The notes beneath the pieces are model-generated. The model was not told the DNA's origin and made no database searches. It was given only the letters and a program-made list of their open reading frames with translations. Shown piece by piece: positions 25,402 through 36,192 of a DNA stretch of 64,000 nt. This DNA comes from Streptomyces sp. GESEQ-35. Lineage in GTDB: Bacteria; Actinomycetota; Actinomycetes; Streptomycetales; Streptomycetaceae. The stretch spans positions 124,001-188,000 of the forward strand of contig NZ_JAFFSX010000012.1 of the NCBI RefSeq assembly GCF_017948485.1. Direction: 5' to 3'. A program made the translations under genes and the position numbers. How positions within the stretch are numbered: position 1 is the first letter of the stretch; each line of letters begins with the position of its first letter.

Positions 25402-25477
25402 GCTCTCATGTCCCCCCTGATTCCCCCCGGTATCCTGCGGATGTCACCCCACCCCCTCCACAGCCGAAGGGCATCCC

Positions 25478-26926
25478 GTGAGCGCCATTCGCCCGGCAGC
25501 CGTCGTCGTACTTGCAGCGGGTGAGGGCACCCGTATGAAGTCGGCCACACCGAAGGTCCTGCACGAGATCTGTGGCCGCAGCCTCGTGGGCCATGTGCTC
25601 GCCGCCGCGCGTGAGTTGCAGCCCGAGAATCTGGTCGTCGTGGTCGGTCACGCCCGTGAGCAGGTCAGCGCGCACCTGGCCGAGACCGACCCGCATGTCC
25701 GTACGGCGGTGCAGGCACAGCAGAACGGCACGGGGCACGCCGTACGGATGGCTCTCGAGGAGCTCGGCGGTTCCGTCGACGGCACGGTGGTCGTCGTGTG
25801 CGGCGACACTCCGCTGCTCACCGGGGACACTCTCCAGGCGCTCGCCGCGACCCATTCCTCCGACGGCAACGCCGTCACCGTCCTCACCGCCGAGGTCCCG
25901 GACGCGACCGGCTACGGCCGTATCGTGCGGGACGGCGCCTCCGGTGCCGTCACCGAGATCGTCGAGCACAAGGACGCGTCCGACTCGCAGCGGGCGATCC
26001 GTGAGATCAACTCCGGGGTGTTCGCGTTCGACGGGCAGTTGCTCGCCGACGCCCTCGGGAAGGTCCGTACGGACAACAGCCAGGGCGAGGAGTACCTCAC
26101 CGACGTCCTCGGCATCCTGCGCGAGGCCGGTCACCGCGTCGGTGCCTCCGTTGCCGCCGATCACCGGGAGATCGCCGGGATCAACAACCGGGTGCAGCTC
26201 TCCGAGGCCCGTCGCATCCTCAACGACCGTCTCCTCACGCGCGCGATGCTGGCCGGCGTCACCGTGATCGACCCGGCGACCACCTGGGTCGACGTGACGG
26301 TGACCTTCGAGCAGGACGCGGTCGTGCACCCGGGAACCCAGCTGCACGGCTCCACCCACCTCGGCGAGGGGTCCGAGGTCGGGCCCAACAGCCGTCTCAA
26401 GGACACCCGCGTCGGAGCCGGGGCCCGTGTCGACAACACGGTGGCGAACAGTGCGGACATCGGTCCGCAGGCGAGCGTCGGGCCGTACGCCTATCTCCGG
26501 CCCGGCACTCGGCTCGGGCTGAAGTCGAAGGTCGGTACGTACGTCGAGACCAAGAACGCCCTGATCGGAGAGGGGACGAAGGTCCCGCACCTCTCCTATG
26601 TCGGTGACGCGACGATCGGTGAGTACACGAACATCGGTGCCGCCAGTGTCTTCGTGAACTACGACGGAAAGGACAAACACCACACGACGGTCGGCTCGCA
26701 CTGCCGAACCGGTTCGGACAACATGTTTGTGGCTCCCGTCACGATCGGGGACGGCTCCTACACGGCTGCCGGGTCTGTGATCACGAAGGATGTGCCGCCC
26801 GGTTCGCTCGCCGTGGCCCGCGGCCAGCAGCGGAATATCGAGGGTTGGGTGGCTCGAAAGCGTCCGGGGAGTGCCGCGGCGAAGGCGGCCGAGGCGGCGT
26901 CCCGGGAGGCCGAGGGCGAGGGCTGA
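25478..26926 (+). CDS. glmU: Bifunctional UDP-GlcNAc pyrophosphorylase / glucosamine-1-phosphate acetyltransferase
   Basis: GlmU makes UDP-N-acetylglucosamine in two steps: acetylation of glucosamine-1-phosphate, then uridylylation, feeding peptidoglycan synthesis. The 482-residue protein has the nucleotide loop LAAGEGTRMKS at residues 13-23, the uridylyltransferase domain to about 240, and a C-terminal left-handed beta-helix of hexapeptide repeats with the active-site region NYDGKDKHHTTVG. The tail beyond residue 465 is Ala/Glu-rich, longer than in E. coli but usual for actinobacteria. GTG start with GAAGGG 7 nt upstream. prs follows after 85 nt, as in other Streptomyces. Confidence 0.97.
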   Translation: MSAIRPAAVVVLAAGEGTRMKSATPKVLHEICGRSLVGHVLAAARELQPENLVVVVGHAREQVSAHLAETDPHVRTAVQAQQNGTGHAVRMALEELGGSVDGTVVVVCGDTPLLTGDTLQALAATHSSDGNAVTVLTAEVPDATGYGRIVRDGASGAVTEIVEHKDASDSQRAIREINSGVFAFDGQLLADALGKVRTDNSQGEEYLTDVLGILREAGHRVGASVAADHREIAGINNRVQLSEARRILNDRLLTRAMLAGVTVIDPATTWVDVTVTFEQDAVVHPGTQLHGSTHLGEGSEVGPNSRLKDTRVGAGARVDNTVANSADIGPQASVGPYAYLRPGTRLGLKSKVGTYVETKNALIGEGTKVPHLSYVGDATIGEYTNIGAASVFVNYDGKDKHHTTVGSHCRTGSDNMFVAPVTIGDGSYTAAGSVITKDVPPGSLAVARGQQRNIEGWVARKRPGSAAAKAAEAASREAEGEG

Positions 26927-27011
26927 CCGGAAACTGGTGCGTCAAACTCGGCGTACCGTGATAAGTGCACACTCGCACACCCAGCTGAGACACCTCTGAG
27001 GAGACAGTGCT

Positions 27012-27992
27012 GTGACCGGGATCAAGACGACCGGCGAGAAGAAGATGATGTTCTTCTCCGGCCGCGCCCACCCCGAGCTTGCCGTGGAGGTCGCCCAGCA
27101 GTTGGGTGTCGGGGTTGTCCCGACGAAGGCCTTCGACTTCGCGAACGGCGAGATCTACGTCCGTTACGAGGAGTCGGCGCGCGGTGCGGACTGCTTTGTG
27201 ATCCAGAGCCACACGGCTCCGATCAACCAGTGGATCATGGAGCAGCTGATCATGATCGACGCCCTGAAGCGTGCGTCGGCCCGCTCCATCACGGTCATCG
27301 TGCCCTTCTACGGTTACGCACGGCAGGACAAGAAGCACCGCGGACGTGAACCGATTTCGGCGCGTCTGATCGCGGACCTGATGAAGACCGCCGGTGCCGA
27401 CCGCATTCTGACGGTCGATCTGCACACGGACCAGATCCAGGGCTTCTTCGACGGCCCGGTGGACCATCTCTTCGCCCTGCCTCTTCTCGCGGACTACGTG
27501 GGCAAGAAGGTGGACAAGGCGAAGCTGACCGTGGTCTCTCCGGACGCCGGCCGGGTCCGCGTGGCCGACCGCTGGTGCGACCGGCTCGGTGCGCCGCTGG
27601 CGATCGTGCACAAGCGGCGCGACAAGGACGTGGCGAACCAGGTGACCGTCCACGAGGTCGTGGGTGAGGTCAAGGGGCGGGTGTGCGTTCTCGTCGACGA
27701 CATGATCGACACCGGTGGCACGATCTGCGGGGCGGCCGACGCGCTGTTCGCGCACGGTGCCGAGGACGTCATCGTGACGGCGACGCACGGTGTGCTGTCG
27801 GGTCCGGCGGCGGACCGGCTGAAGAACTCGCGGGTGAGTGAGTTCGTGTTCACCGACACGCTGCCGACCCCGGGTGAGCTCAGCGCCGACCTCGACAAGA
27901 TCACGGTGCTGTCGATCGCGCCGACGATCGCGAGCGCGGTGCGTGAGGTGTTCGAGGACGGTTCGGTGACGAGCCTGTTCGACGAGCACTGA
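27012..27992 (+). CDS. prs: Ribose-phosphate pyrophosphokinase
   Basis: This enzyme converts ribose-5-phosphate and ATP to PRPP, the precursor of purines, pyrimidines, His, Trp and NAD. The 326-residue protein has MMFFSGRAHPELAVEVAQQL at the start, the flexible loop around YARQDKKHRGREPISA, and the PRPP-binding loop VLVDDMIDTGGTI near residue 230. The GTG start is preceded by GAGGAG at 8 nt. It lies between glmU and rplY on the same strand, linked to the first by only 85 nt and separated from rplY by a structured leader. Confidence 0.97.
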   Translation: MTGIKTTGEKKMMFFSGRAHPELAVEVAQQLGVGVVPTKAFDFANGEIYVRYEESARGADCFVIQSHTAPINQWIMEQLIMIDALKRASARSITVIVPFYGYARQDKKHRGREPISARLIADLMKTAGADRILTVDLHTDQIQGFFDGPVDHLFALPLLADYVGKKVDKAKLTVVSPDAGRVRVADRWCDRLGAPLAIVHKRRDKDVANQVTVHEVVGEVKGRVCVLVDDMIDTGGTICGAADALFAHGAEDVIVTATHGVLSGPAADRLKNSRVSEFVFTDTLPTPGELSADLDKITVLSIAPTIASAVREVFEDGSVTSLFDEH

Positions 27993-28000
27993 AGATCCTT

Positions 28001-28061
28001 TTGGGTACGGCCTCCTGGTCCGAGTAGACTGCTCCAGTTGCTCGGCGAGGGAGGCCGTACC
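28001..28061 (+). promoter_or_regulatory. rplY promoter and overlapping long inverted repeat
   Basis: TTGGGT (28001-28006) and TAGACT (28025-28030) with an 18-nt spacer make a good vegetative promoter. A perfect 12-bp inverted repeat, GGTACGGCCTCC (28004-28015) and GGAGGCCGTACC (28050-28061), with an inner CCGAG/CTCGG pair, spans it. In transcripts coming from prs it would fold into a hairpin, while transcripts started here carry only the right arm, so read-through and new initiation would be treated differently. The leader to rplY is about 125 nt. Confidence 0.5.
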
Positions 28062-28164
28062 TGTTCAGGCAGGTGTCGGCGGTCCGTTATCGACGCGCTC
28101 TTCGTAGCAGGCCGTTCGTGGCCGGGTGACCTGTTCGTTCTCACCCATACGAGGAGTGAAAGTC

Positions 28165-28758
28165 ATGTCCGAGGTAAAGATCTCCGCCGAGACCCGATCC
28201 GAGTTCGGCAAGGGCGCCGCCCGCCGTATCCGCCGTGACAGCAAGGTTCCCGGTGTTCTGTACGGTCACGGTTCCGACCCGATCCACCTGACCCTTCCGG
28301 GCCACGAGCTCCAGCTCGCGCTGCGCCAGTCGAACGTCCTGATCGCCCTGGACATCGACGGCAAGAGCAACGAGCTGGCGATCCCGAAGTCCGTGCAGCG
28401 TGACCCGATCAAGGGCTTCCTGGCCCACGTCGACCTCCAGCTCGTCCAGCGTGGCGAGACGGTCACGGTCGAGATCCCGGTGCACGCCGAGGGCGAGCTG
28501 GCCGCCGGCGGCAACCTGCTCGAGTACGTCCTGAACGCGCTTCCGGTCGAGGCCGAGGCCACGCACATCCCCGAGTCGGTCACCGTCTCCGTCCAGGGCC
28601 TGGAGTCCGGCGCGTCCGTCCTCGCCAAGGACATCACCCTGCCGAAGGGCACCAAGCTGGCCGTCGAGGGCGACACCGTCGTCCTCCAGATCCTGGCCGC
28701 GCAGGCCGAGGAGTCCGAGGGCGAAGAGGCCGAGGGCGACGAGTCCGCCGAAGCCTGA
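28165..28758 (+). CDS. rplY: 50S ribosomal protein L25 / general stress protein Ctc
   Basis: The 197-residue protein of the long (Ctc/TL5) class binds 5S rRNA. Residues 1-95 form the L25 domain (KISAETRSEFGKGAARRIRR at the start), residues 100-185 the Ctc beta domain, and the last 20 residues are acidic (EESEGEEAEGDESAEA). The ATG is preceded by GAGGAG at 8 nt. In Bacillus the homologue is stress-induced; whether that holds here is not visible, though the gene has its own promoter and leader. pth follows after an 80-nt gap that includes a hairpin. Confidence 0.96.
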   Translation: MSEVKISAETRSEFGKGAARRIRRDSKVPGVLYGHGSDPIHLTLPGHELQLALRQSNVLIALDIDGKSNELAIPKSVQRDPIKGFLAHVDLQLVQRGETVTVEIPVHAEGELAAGGNLLEYVLNALPVEAEATHIPESVTVSVQGLESGASVLAKDITLPKGTKLAVEGDTVVLQILAAQAEESEGEEAEGDESAEA

Positions 28759-28789
28759 CCGGCGGCTTGGCCGTAGGGATATAAGCTCC

Positions 28790-28817
28790 AGCCGCTGCTC
28801 CTCCGGGAGCGGCGGCT
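28790..28817 (+). terminator. Hairpin between rplY and pth (attenuator-like)
   Basis: AGCCGCTGCTCC pairs with GGAGCGGCGGCT over 12 bp with one G-U, loop TCCG. No T-run follows and the pth ribosome site is 7 nt downstream, so it probably only lowers pth expression. Confidence 0.55.
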
Positions 28818-28838
28818 GTTGCATAAGGAGAAACAGAC

Positions 28839-29435
28839 GTGACGACCGATGCCAACGCCCCCTGGCTGATCGTAGGCCTCGGCAATCCCGGGCCCGAGTA
28901 CGCCAGGAACCGGCACAACGTGGGTTTCATGGTGGCCGATCTGCTGGCCGAGCGGGTCGGCGGGAAGTTCAAGCGGGCCGGTAAGGCACAGGCGCAGGTG
29001 GTCGAGGGGCGGATCGGGCCGCCGGGTCCGGCGAGCCGGCGGGTGATCCTGACGAAGCCGATGTCGTACATGAATCTCTCCGGCGGTCCGGTGAACGCGC
29101 TGCGCGACTTCTACAAGGTGCCGGTCGCGAACATCGTGGCCGTGCATGACGAACTCGACATCGACTACGGCACGTTGCGGCTGAAGTTCGGTGGCGGGGA
29201 CAACGGGCACAACGGGCTGAAGTCGATGACGAAGACGATGGGTCCGGACTATCACCGGGTGCGGTTCGGGATCGGGCGGCCGCCGGGGCGGATGCCGGTG
29301 GCGGACTTCGTGCTGAAGGACTTCTCGTCGGCGGAGCGCAAGGAGCTGGACTACTTCGTGGACCGGGCGACGGATGCGGTGGAGTGCCTGGTGATCGAAG
29401 GGCTGGAGCGGGCGCAGGGGACGTACAACTCCTGA
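28839..29435 (+). CDS. pth: Peptidyl-tRNA hydrolase
   Basis: Pth releases tRNA from peptidyl-tRNAs that drop off the ribosome. The 198-residue protein shows the diagnostic motifs GLGNPGPEYARNRHNVGF (catalytic His in NRHN), the HDELDIDYG aspartate loop, and GGGDNGHNGLKS. The length is normal. The GTG start has AAGGAG at 8 nt. The stop codon lies inside a 15-bp sequence repeated 29 nt downstream. It follows rplY, a widespread pairing. Confidence 0.97.
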   Translation: MTTDANAPWLIVGLGNPGPEYARNRHNVGFMVADLLAERVGGKFKRAGKAQAQVVEGRIGPPGPASRRVILTKPMSYMNLSGGPVNALRDFYKVPVANIVAVHDELDIDYGTLRLKFGGGDNGHNGLKSMTKTMGPDYHRVRFGIGRPPGRMPVADFVLKDFSSAERKELDYFVDRATDAVECLVIEGLERAQGTYNS

Positions 29436-29464
29436 GGCCGGAGAAACGTACGTACAACTCCTGA
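29421..29464 (+). repeat. 15-bp direct repeat at the pth stop codon
   Basis: ACGTACAACTCCTGA occurs at 29421-29435, including the pth stop, and again at 29450-29464. The second copy keeps the TGA but lies outside the gene, suggesting a small duplication. CAACTCC of the second copy can also pair with GGAGTTG 15 nt further on. Confidence 0.8.
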
Positions 29465-29505
29465 CATCTCCCCACGGGAGTTGACCGAGCGCGCGAGCAT
29501 GGCCA

Positions 29506-30006
29506 ATGATCCCCGCCATGCCTTCTGCCGTCATTTCCCAACGGGGCGCCGAGACCGCGTTGCGGTTCGGCCGGCTCGCGGCGATGGGTGCGGTCGCCGT
29601 GCTGATTCTGATCGCCGGTGTGTGGGCGTCGTGGGGGACGGCGCAGTACGTGATGCTCACGAAGGGGCGGGAGCGCGGCACGGTCGAGGTGACGCGGTGC
29701 GGTGCGGATTCCTGTTCCGGGCCCTATACGCCGATCACGCCGGGGTCGCAGGCCCGCGAGAGCGTGGTCATCGACAAGACGGTCGCCGTGAAGAAGGGCC
29801 GGACGTACACGGTCGTGGTGAAGCCCGGCAGCAGTGACGTCGTGCGCTCCGGTCCCGCCGGTGTCCTCTACTCCTGGGCTCCGTTGGGTGGCGCGCTGCT
29901 GCTCGCGTCGATCGTGGTGGCGGGCGGGCTGGGGCGGATGCGGGCGGCGTGGGTCATGGCGGGGAGCGGAGTCGCCCTGCTCACGGTGGCTTTTGTGGTG
30001 CTCTGA
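29506..30006 (+). CDS. Hypothetical membrane protein with three helices
   Basis: The 166-residue protein has one helix near residues 26-46 (MGAVAVLILIAGVWASWGT), an outer segment of about 75 residues with a Cys pair (RCGADSC) likely to form a disulfide, and two helices at the C-terminus. The outer part has beta-strand character (RTYTVVVKPGSSDVV). No family is recognised. A second ATG 12 nt downstream is an alternative start. It lies between pth and a surface protein on the same strand, but a repeat and weak hairpin separate it from pth. Confidence 0.7.
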   Translation: MIPAMPSAVISQRGAETALRFGRLAAMGAVAVLILIAGVWASWGTAQYVMLTKGRERGTVEVTRCGADSCSGPYTPITPGSQARESVVIDKTVAVKKGRTYTVVVKPGSSDVVRSGPAGVLYSWAPLGGALLLASIVVAGGLGRMRAAWVMAGSGVALLTVAFVVL

Positions 30007-30140
30007 GAGGCCTGGGTCCGCTGCGCTCTGTGGGAAATCTGTTCGTTGTCTGTTCGTGATTGACCTTGGGTCAGTCGGGGCTGGAAGCTGAGCCGCCCCC
30101 TCCACATCTTCCCTGCTCAACTCCCGAAGATGGACTGCCC

Positions 30141-30794
30141 ATGCGTACCCTCACCCGCGCCGGCGCGTTGGCCGCCGGCGTCTCGGCCACGCTGCTGCTG
30201 GCCCCCGTCGCCTATGCCACCGCCCCTGGTGACAACGGCACCGTGAAGATCCACGACGCCTCGACCGGCGAGGAACTCCGCCGCAACGAGCCGCACGTGT
30301 GCACGTTCTATCTCGACGCGTTCGGCTTTGACGCCGTTCAGAAGGTCGGCTGGCACATCGAGGCGTGGGCCCCGACCGCCGCGACCAAGGGCGAGACGGT
30401 GAAGTCCGGCGCGATCACTCTGGACGGCGAGGGCCACGGCCGTACAGAGGACCTGTCGCTGCCGGACGGGCACTACAAGTTGTTCTGGAACTTCGAGACC
30501 GAGAACGGCTCGGCGAAGCACAAGGTGTTCTGGACGGACTGCGAGGACGACGAAGGCGGCAGCTCCGCGCCGAGTGTCTCCGCCGCCCCGACCGAGGAGC
30601 CGGCCGCGTCCTCCTCTCCCACGGAGAGTGCCCCGGCCGCCGCGCCGTCCTCGTCGCCCTCCGCGCAGGGCGGCAGCGAGGGCGACCTCGCGGAGACCGG
30701 CAACGGTGCTCCCGTCGGCCTGCTCTCGGCTGCCGCGGCGGCGCTGCTGGCGGCCGGCGGTTACCTGCTGTTCCGGCGCCGCAAGACCGGCTGA
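30141..30794 (+). CDS. Sortase-anchored surface protein with LAETG motif
   Basis: The 217-residue protein has a Sec signal peptide (MRTLTRAGALAAGV..., cleavage near YATA), a beta-rich outer domain, a Ser/Pro/Ala-rich stalk from residue 145, and a C-terminal sorting signal: LAETG, a hydrophobic helix and the basic tail RRRKTG. LAxTG is the signal used by class E sortases, which attach chaplins and other proteins to Streptomyces peptidoglycan. No sortase gene is in the window. A strong two-way terminator follows. The role of the outer domain is unknown. Confidence 0.85.
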   Translation: MRTLTRAGALAAGVSATLLLAPVAYATAPGDNGTVKIHDASTGEELRRNEPHVCTFYLDAFGFDAVQKVGWHIEAWAPTAATKGETVKSGAITLDGEGHGRTEDLSLPDGHYKLFWNFETENGSAKHKVFWTDCEDDEGGSSAPSVSAAPTEEPAASSSPTESAPAAAPSSSPSAQGGSEGDLAETGNGAPVGLLSAAAAALLAAGGYLLFRRRKTG

Positions 30795-30801
30795 CGCATA
30801 T

Positions 30802-30848
30802 ACGACCGTGCCCCCGAGCCTCTCAACAGAGGCCGGGGGCACGGTCGT
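30802..30848. terminator. Bidirectional terminator between surface-protein gene and ppc
   Basis: A stem of about 21 bp with one bulged A (ACGACCGTGCCCCCG with CGGGGGCACGGTCGT, then GCCTCT with AGAGGC) lies between two convergent genes. Confidence 0.9.
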
Positions 30849-30859
30849 ACCAGGAGAGG

Positions 30860-33589
<2,730 letters not shown>

Positions 33590-33705
33590 AGGTGCGGCTC
33601 CTTGCAGTGTTGAAGCTCGTCCGGGAGGGAACTATTCAGAGCGGACCGCGCTGTCCGACCGACTCCAGGATAGGTGTCCGGTAGGACGCGCAGGCTCACG
33701 GGCTC

Positions 33706-33760
33706 TTGCTGCTCGGCGACGCGCTGCCATACTTACGTCGCCGTAGGTTACGGAACCGTA
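33706..33760 (+). promoter_or_regulatory. Desaturase promoter with tandem TACG/CGTA operator
   Basis: A promoter TTGCTG (33706-33711) and CATACT (33728-33733) is followed at once by two palindromes at 15-bp spacing: TACG-TCGC-CGTA (33734-33745) and TACGG-AA-CCGTA (33749-33760). These cover the expected transcription start and are good candidates for the TetR regulator encoded downstream. Confidence 0.5.
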
Positions 33761-33843
33761 GGGACTCCCGTCAGAGCCCTCGACAACCCTGGGTTCCCTG
33801 CCCGGGCACCTGCCTCGACCCACGACCCCACAGGGGACGCCCC

Positions 33844-34854
33844 ATGACCACAAGCTCCGACGTGATCGACGACGCCCCGAAGGCGCCCGACGACACTCCA
33901 CTCCCTGCGGCCACGCTCGGCGGCGAGAAGAAGGGATCGGTCGAGCAGTTCGCTCTCCTTCTCTTCATCGTCGTCCCCTTCATCGCGCTCGTGGCGGCGG
34001 TGCCGCTTGCCTGGGGCTGGGGAGTGAGCTGGCTGGACCTCGCTCTGCTGGTCTTCTTCTACTACCTCGGCTGTCACGGCGTGACGATCGGCTTCCACCG
34101 CTACTTCACCCACGGCTCCTTCAAGGCGAAGCGCCCGCTGCGCATCGCGCTGGCCGTCGCCGGTTCGATGGCGGTGGAGGGCCCGCTGGTCCGCTGGGTC
34201 GCCGATCACCGCAAGCACCACAAGTTCTCCGACGCGGAGGGCGACCCGCACTCGCCGTGGCGTTTCGGGGAGACCCTCCCGGCGCTGATGAAGGGCCTGT
34301 GGTGGGCGCACATCGGCTGGATGTTCGACGAGGAGCGGACGCCGCAGGAGAAGTACGCGCCGGATCTGATCAAGGACGACGCGATCCGGACGATCTCCCG
34401 TCAGTTCATCTACTGGACGATGCTCTCCCTCGCCCTGCCCGCGCTGATCGGCGGACTGGTGACGATGTCCTGGTGGGGCGCGTTCACGGGCTTCTTCTGG
34501 GGATCGCTCGTTCGAGTGGCCCTGTTGCACCACGTGACCTGGTCGATCAACTCGATCTGCCACGCGGTCGGCAAGCGCCCCTTCAAGTCGCGTGACAAGT
34601 CGGGCAACGTGTGGTGGCTGGCGATCCTGTCCTGCGGTGAGTCCTGGCACAACCTGCACCACGCCGACCCGACCTCCGCGCGGCACGGAGTGGAGCGCGG
34701 CCAGCTGGACTCCTCGGCCCGGATCATCCGCTGGTGCGAGCAGCTCGGCTGGGCGTACGACGTGCGCTGGCCGTCACGCTCACGTATCGATTCACGCCGT
34801 AACGACGACCAGGACAGCTCCCGGCGCGGGAAGGCGACCGCCGAGGCGGCATGA
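33844..34854 (+). CDS. Membrane fatty-acid / acyl-CoA desaturase
   Basis: This 336-residue integral membrane di-iron enzyme is of the delta-9 class and would introduce a double bond into fatty acyl chains to set membrane fluidity. The three His boxes are present: HRYFTH near residue 85, HRKHH near 122, and HNLHH near 265, with about four membrane helices between them. The ATG at 33844 starts the conserved protein; the upstream extension is out of character. The TetR gene overlaps its stop as ATGA, so the enzyme and its probable regulator are co-translated. Confidence 0.93.
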   Translation: MTTSSDVIDDAPKAPDDTPLPAATLGGEKKGSVEQFALLLFIVVPFIALVAAVPLAWGWGVSWLDLALLVFFYYLGCHGVTIGFHRYFTHGSFKAKRPLRIALAVAGSMAVEGPLVRWVADHRKHHKFSDAEGDPHSPWRFGETLPALMKGLWWAHIGWMFDEERTPQEKYAPDLIKDDAIRTISRQFIYWTMLSLALPALIGGLVTMSWWGAFTGFFWGSLVRVALLHHVTWSINSICHAVGKRPFKSRDKSGNVWWLAILSCGESWHNLHHADPTSARHGVERGQLDSSARIIRWCEQLGWAYDVRWPSRSRIDSRRNDDQDSSRRGKATAEAA

Positions 34855-35528
34855 TTGACGGCGTGGCGACCGATTCCAGCAGTACACCCAGCAATGAGAA
34901 GCCGCGGCGAGCGCGCCGTACCCGGATGACCGGTGCGGAGCGTCGCCAGCAGCTGCTGGAGATCGGTCGCACCCTCTTCGCGGAGAGGGGTTTCGAGGCC
35001 ACGTCGGTGGAGGAGATCGCGGCGAAGGCCGGGGTGTCCAAGCCGGTGGTCTACGAACACTTCGGTGGCAAGGAGGGCCTGTACGCGGTGGTGGTGGACC
35101 GCGAGATGCGCCGCCTCCTCGACATGGTGACGAGCTCCCTCACGGCGGGCCACCCACGCGAACTCTGCGAACAGGCCGCCTTCGCGCTTCTCGACTACAT
35201 CGAGGAGTACACGGACGGCTTCCGCATCCTCGTCCGCGACTCCCCCATCCCGCAGTCGACGGGTTCCTTCGCCTCGCTCATCTCGGACATCGCCACCCAG
35301 GTGGAGGACATCCTCGGCCGCGAGTTCAAGAGGCGCGGCTTCGACCCCAAGCTGGCCCCCCTCTACGCCCAGGCCCTGGTCGGGATGGTCGCCCTGACCG
35401 GCCAGTGGTGGCTCGACGTCCGCCGCCCGAAGAAGGCGGAGGTGGCGGCCCATCTGGTGAATCTCGCGTGGCACGGGCTGGACGGACTGGAGGCGAAGCC
35501 GCGCCTGATAGGACGCCGGAAGAGCTGA
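34851..35528 (+). CDS. TetR-family regulator, probable repressor of the desaturase operon
   Basis: The 225-residue protein has a basic N-terminal tail (KPRRARRTR) and a TetR helix-turn-helix at residues 25-72 (VEEIAAKAGVSKPVVYEHFG), then a helical ligand domain. It overlaps the desaturase stop by 4 nt. A GTG at 34863 is an alternative start. TetR proteins next to desaturases usually sense acyl-CoA and repress the operon, and paired TACG/CGTA palindromes sit on the operon's promoter. Direct evidence for the ligand is lacking. Confidence 0.9.
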   Translation: MIDGVATDSSSTPSNEKPRRARRTRMTGAERRQQLLEIGRTLFAERGFEATSVEEIAAKAGVSKPVVYEHFGGKEGLYAVVVDREMRRLLDMVTSSLTAGHPRELCEQAAFALLDYIEEYTDGFRILVRDSPIPQSTGSFASLISDIATQVEDILGREFKRRGFDPKLAPLYAQALVGMVALTGQWWLDVRRPKKAEVAAHLVNLAWHGLDGLEAKPRLIGRRKS

Positions 35529-35569
35529 ACCGACGGACCAGGAGGTGCGCCTTGTGAAACCGTGGGGGC

Positions 35570-35833
35570 ATGACGGAGATGTCCATCAGCGAGGCCGCCC
35601 TCCAGCTCGACGACCTCGTCCGCCGGGTCGCATACCGCCGCGAGACCATCGCCCTCACCGACCATGGGCACGTGGCCGCGCTCCTCGTATCACCGCACGT
35701 GATCGAGGATCTCGAAGACACCCTGGCCGTCATCGACTAGCAGCGCCGCAAGGCTAAGGGCACGCTCGGAGAGGGCATCCCGCACACGGAGGTCAGACGC
35801 CTGCTGGGGCTTGACCCGGACCCGACGTCCTAA
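35570..35833 (+). pseudogene. Phd/YefM-type antitoxin gene interrupted by in-frame TAG
   Basis: The reading frame gives MTEMSISEAALQLDDLVRR, then LTDHGHVAALLVSP, the Phd/YefM DNA-binding/dimer fold, and stops at TAG (35738-35740) after 56 residues. The same frame continues without another stop for 30 codons as QRRKAKGTLGEGIPHTEVRR to TAA at 35833. That tail is what intact relatives carry after a Tyr, so one base change (TAC or TAT to TAG) explains it. The retained N-terminal part could still bind DNA. No toxin gene (RelE/YoeB or Doc type) is adjacent, and the 3' end overlaps the convergent VOC gene. Either a recent relic or a truncated working protein. Confidence 0.75.
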
Positions 35834-36192
35834 GCCGACGGCTCCAGGAACTCCAGCCGGTTGCCGACGGGGTCCTCGGAGTAGAAGCGCCGGTGGCCCG
35901 GCAGATTCTCGTCCCGGACGACGGTCGCCCCACGAGCTTCCAGCCGGGCGGCATACGTTTCGATATCCACGACCCGCAGCCCCGGGTGCGCTTTCCTCGC
36001 AGGCCTGAAGTCTTTCTCGATCCCCAGGTGCAGCTGCACCGGCCCCGTCCGGAACCAGCAGCCCCCTCGCGCGGCGAGCGCGGGCGGTTTGGGTATCTCG
36101 GTCAGGCCGAGGACATCGACGTAATACGACCGCAGCCGCTCCTCCGAGCCGAGCGGAGCCGCGAGCTGGACATGGTCCACGGCGGTGATCAT
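35830..36192 (-). CDS. VOC-family (glyoxalase-like) protein
   Basis: The 120-residue protein has the two paired beta-alpha-beta-beta-beta units of the vicinal-oxygen-chelate fold. It begins AVDHVQLAAPLGSEERLRSY (first metal His) and ends FYSEDPVGNRLEFLEPSA (terminal metal Glu). Such proteins act on small electrophiles or bind drugs. Substrate cannot be told. Its ATG overlaps the methyltransferase stop by 1 nt (TGATG), so the two are coupled. Confidence 0.88.
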   Translation of the reverse strand: MITAVDHVQLAAPLGSEERLRSYYVDVLGLTEIPKPPALAARGGCWFRTGPVQLHLGIEKDFRPARKAHPGLRVVDIETYAARLEARGATVVRDENLPGHRRFYSEDPVGNRLEFLEPSA

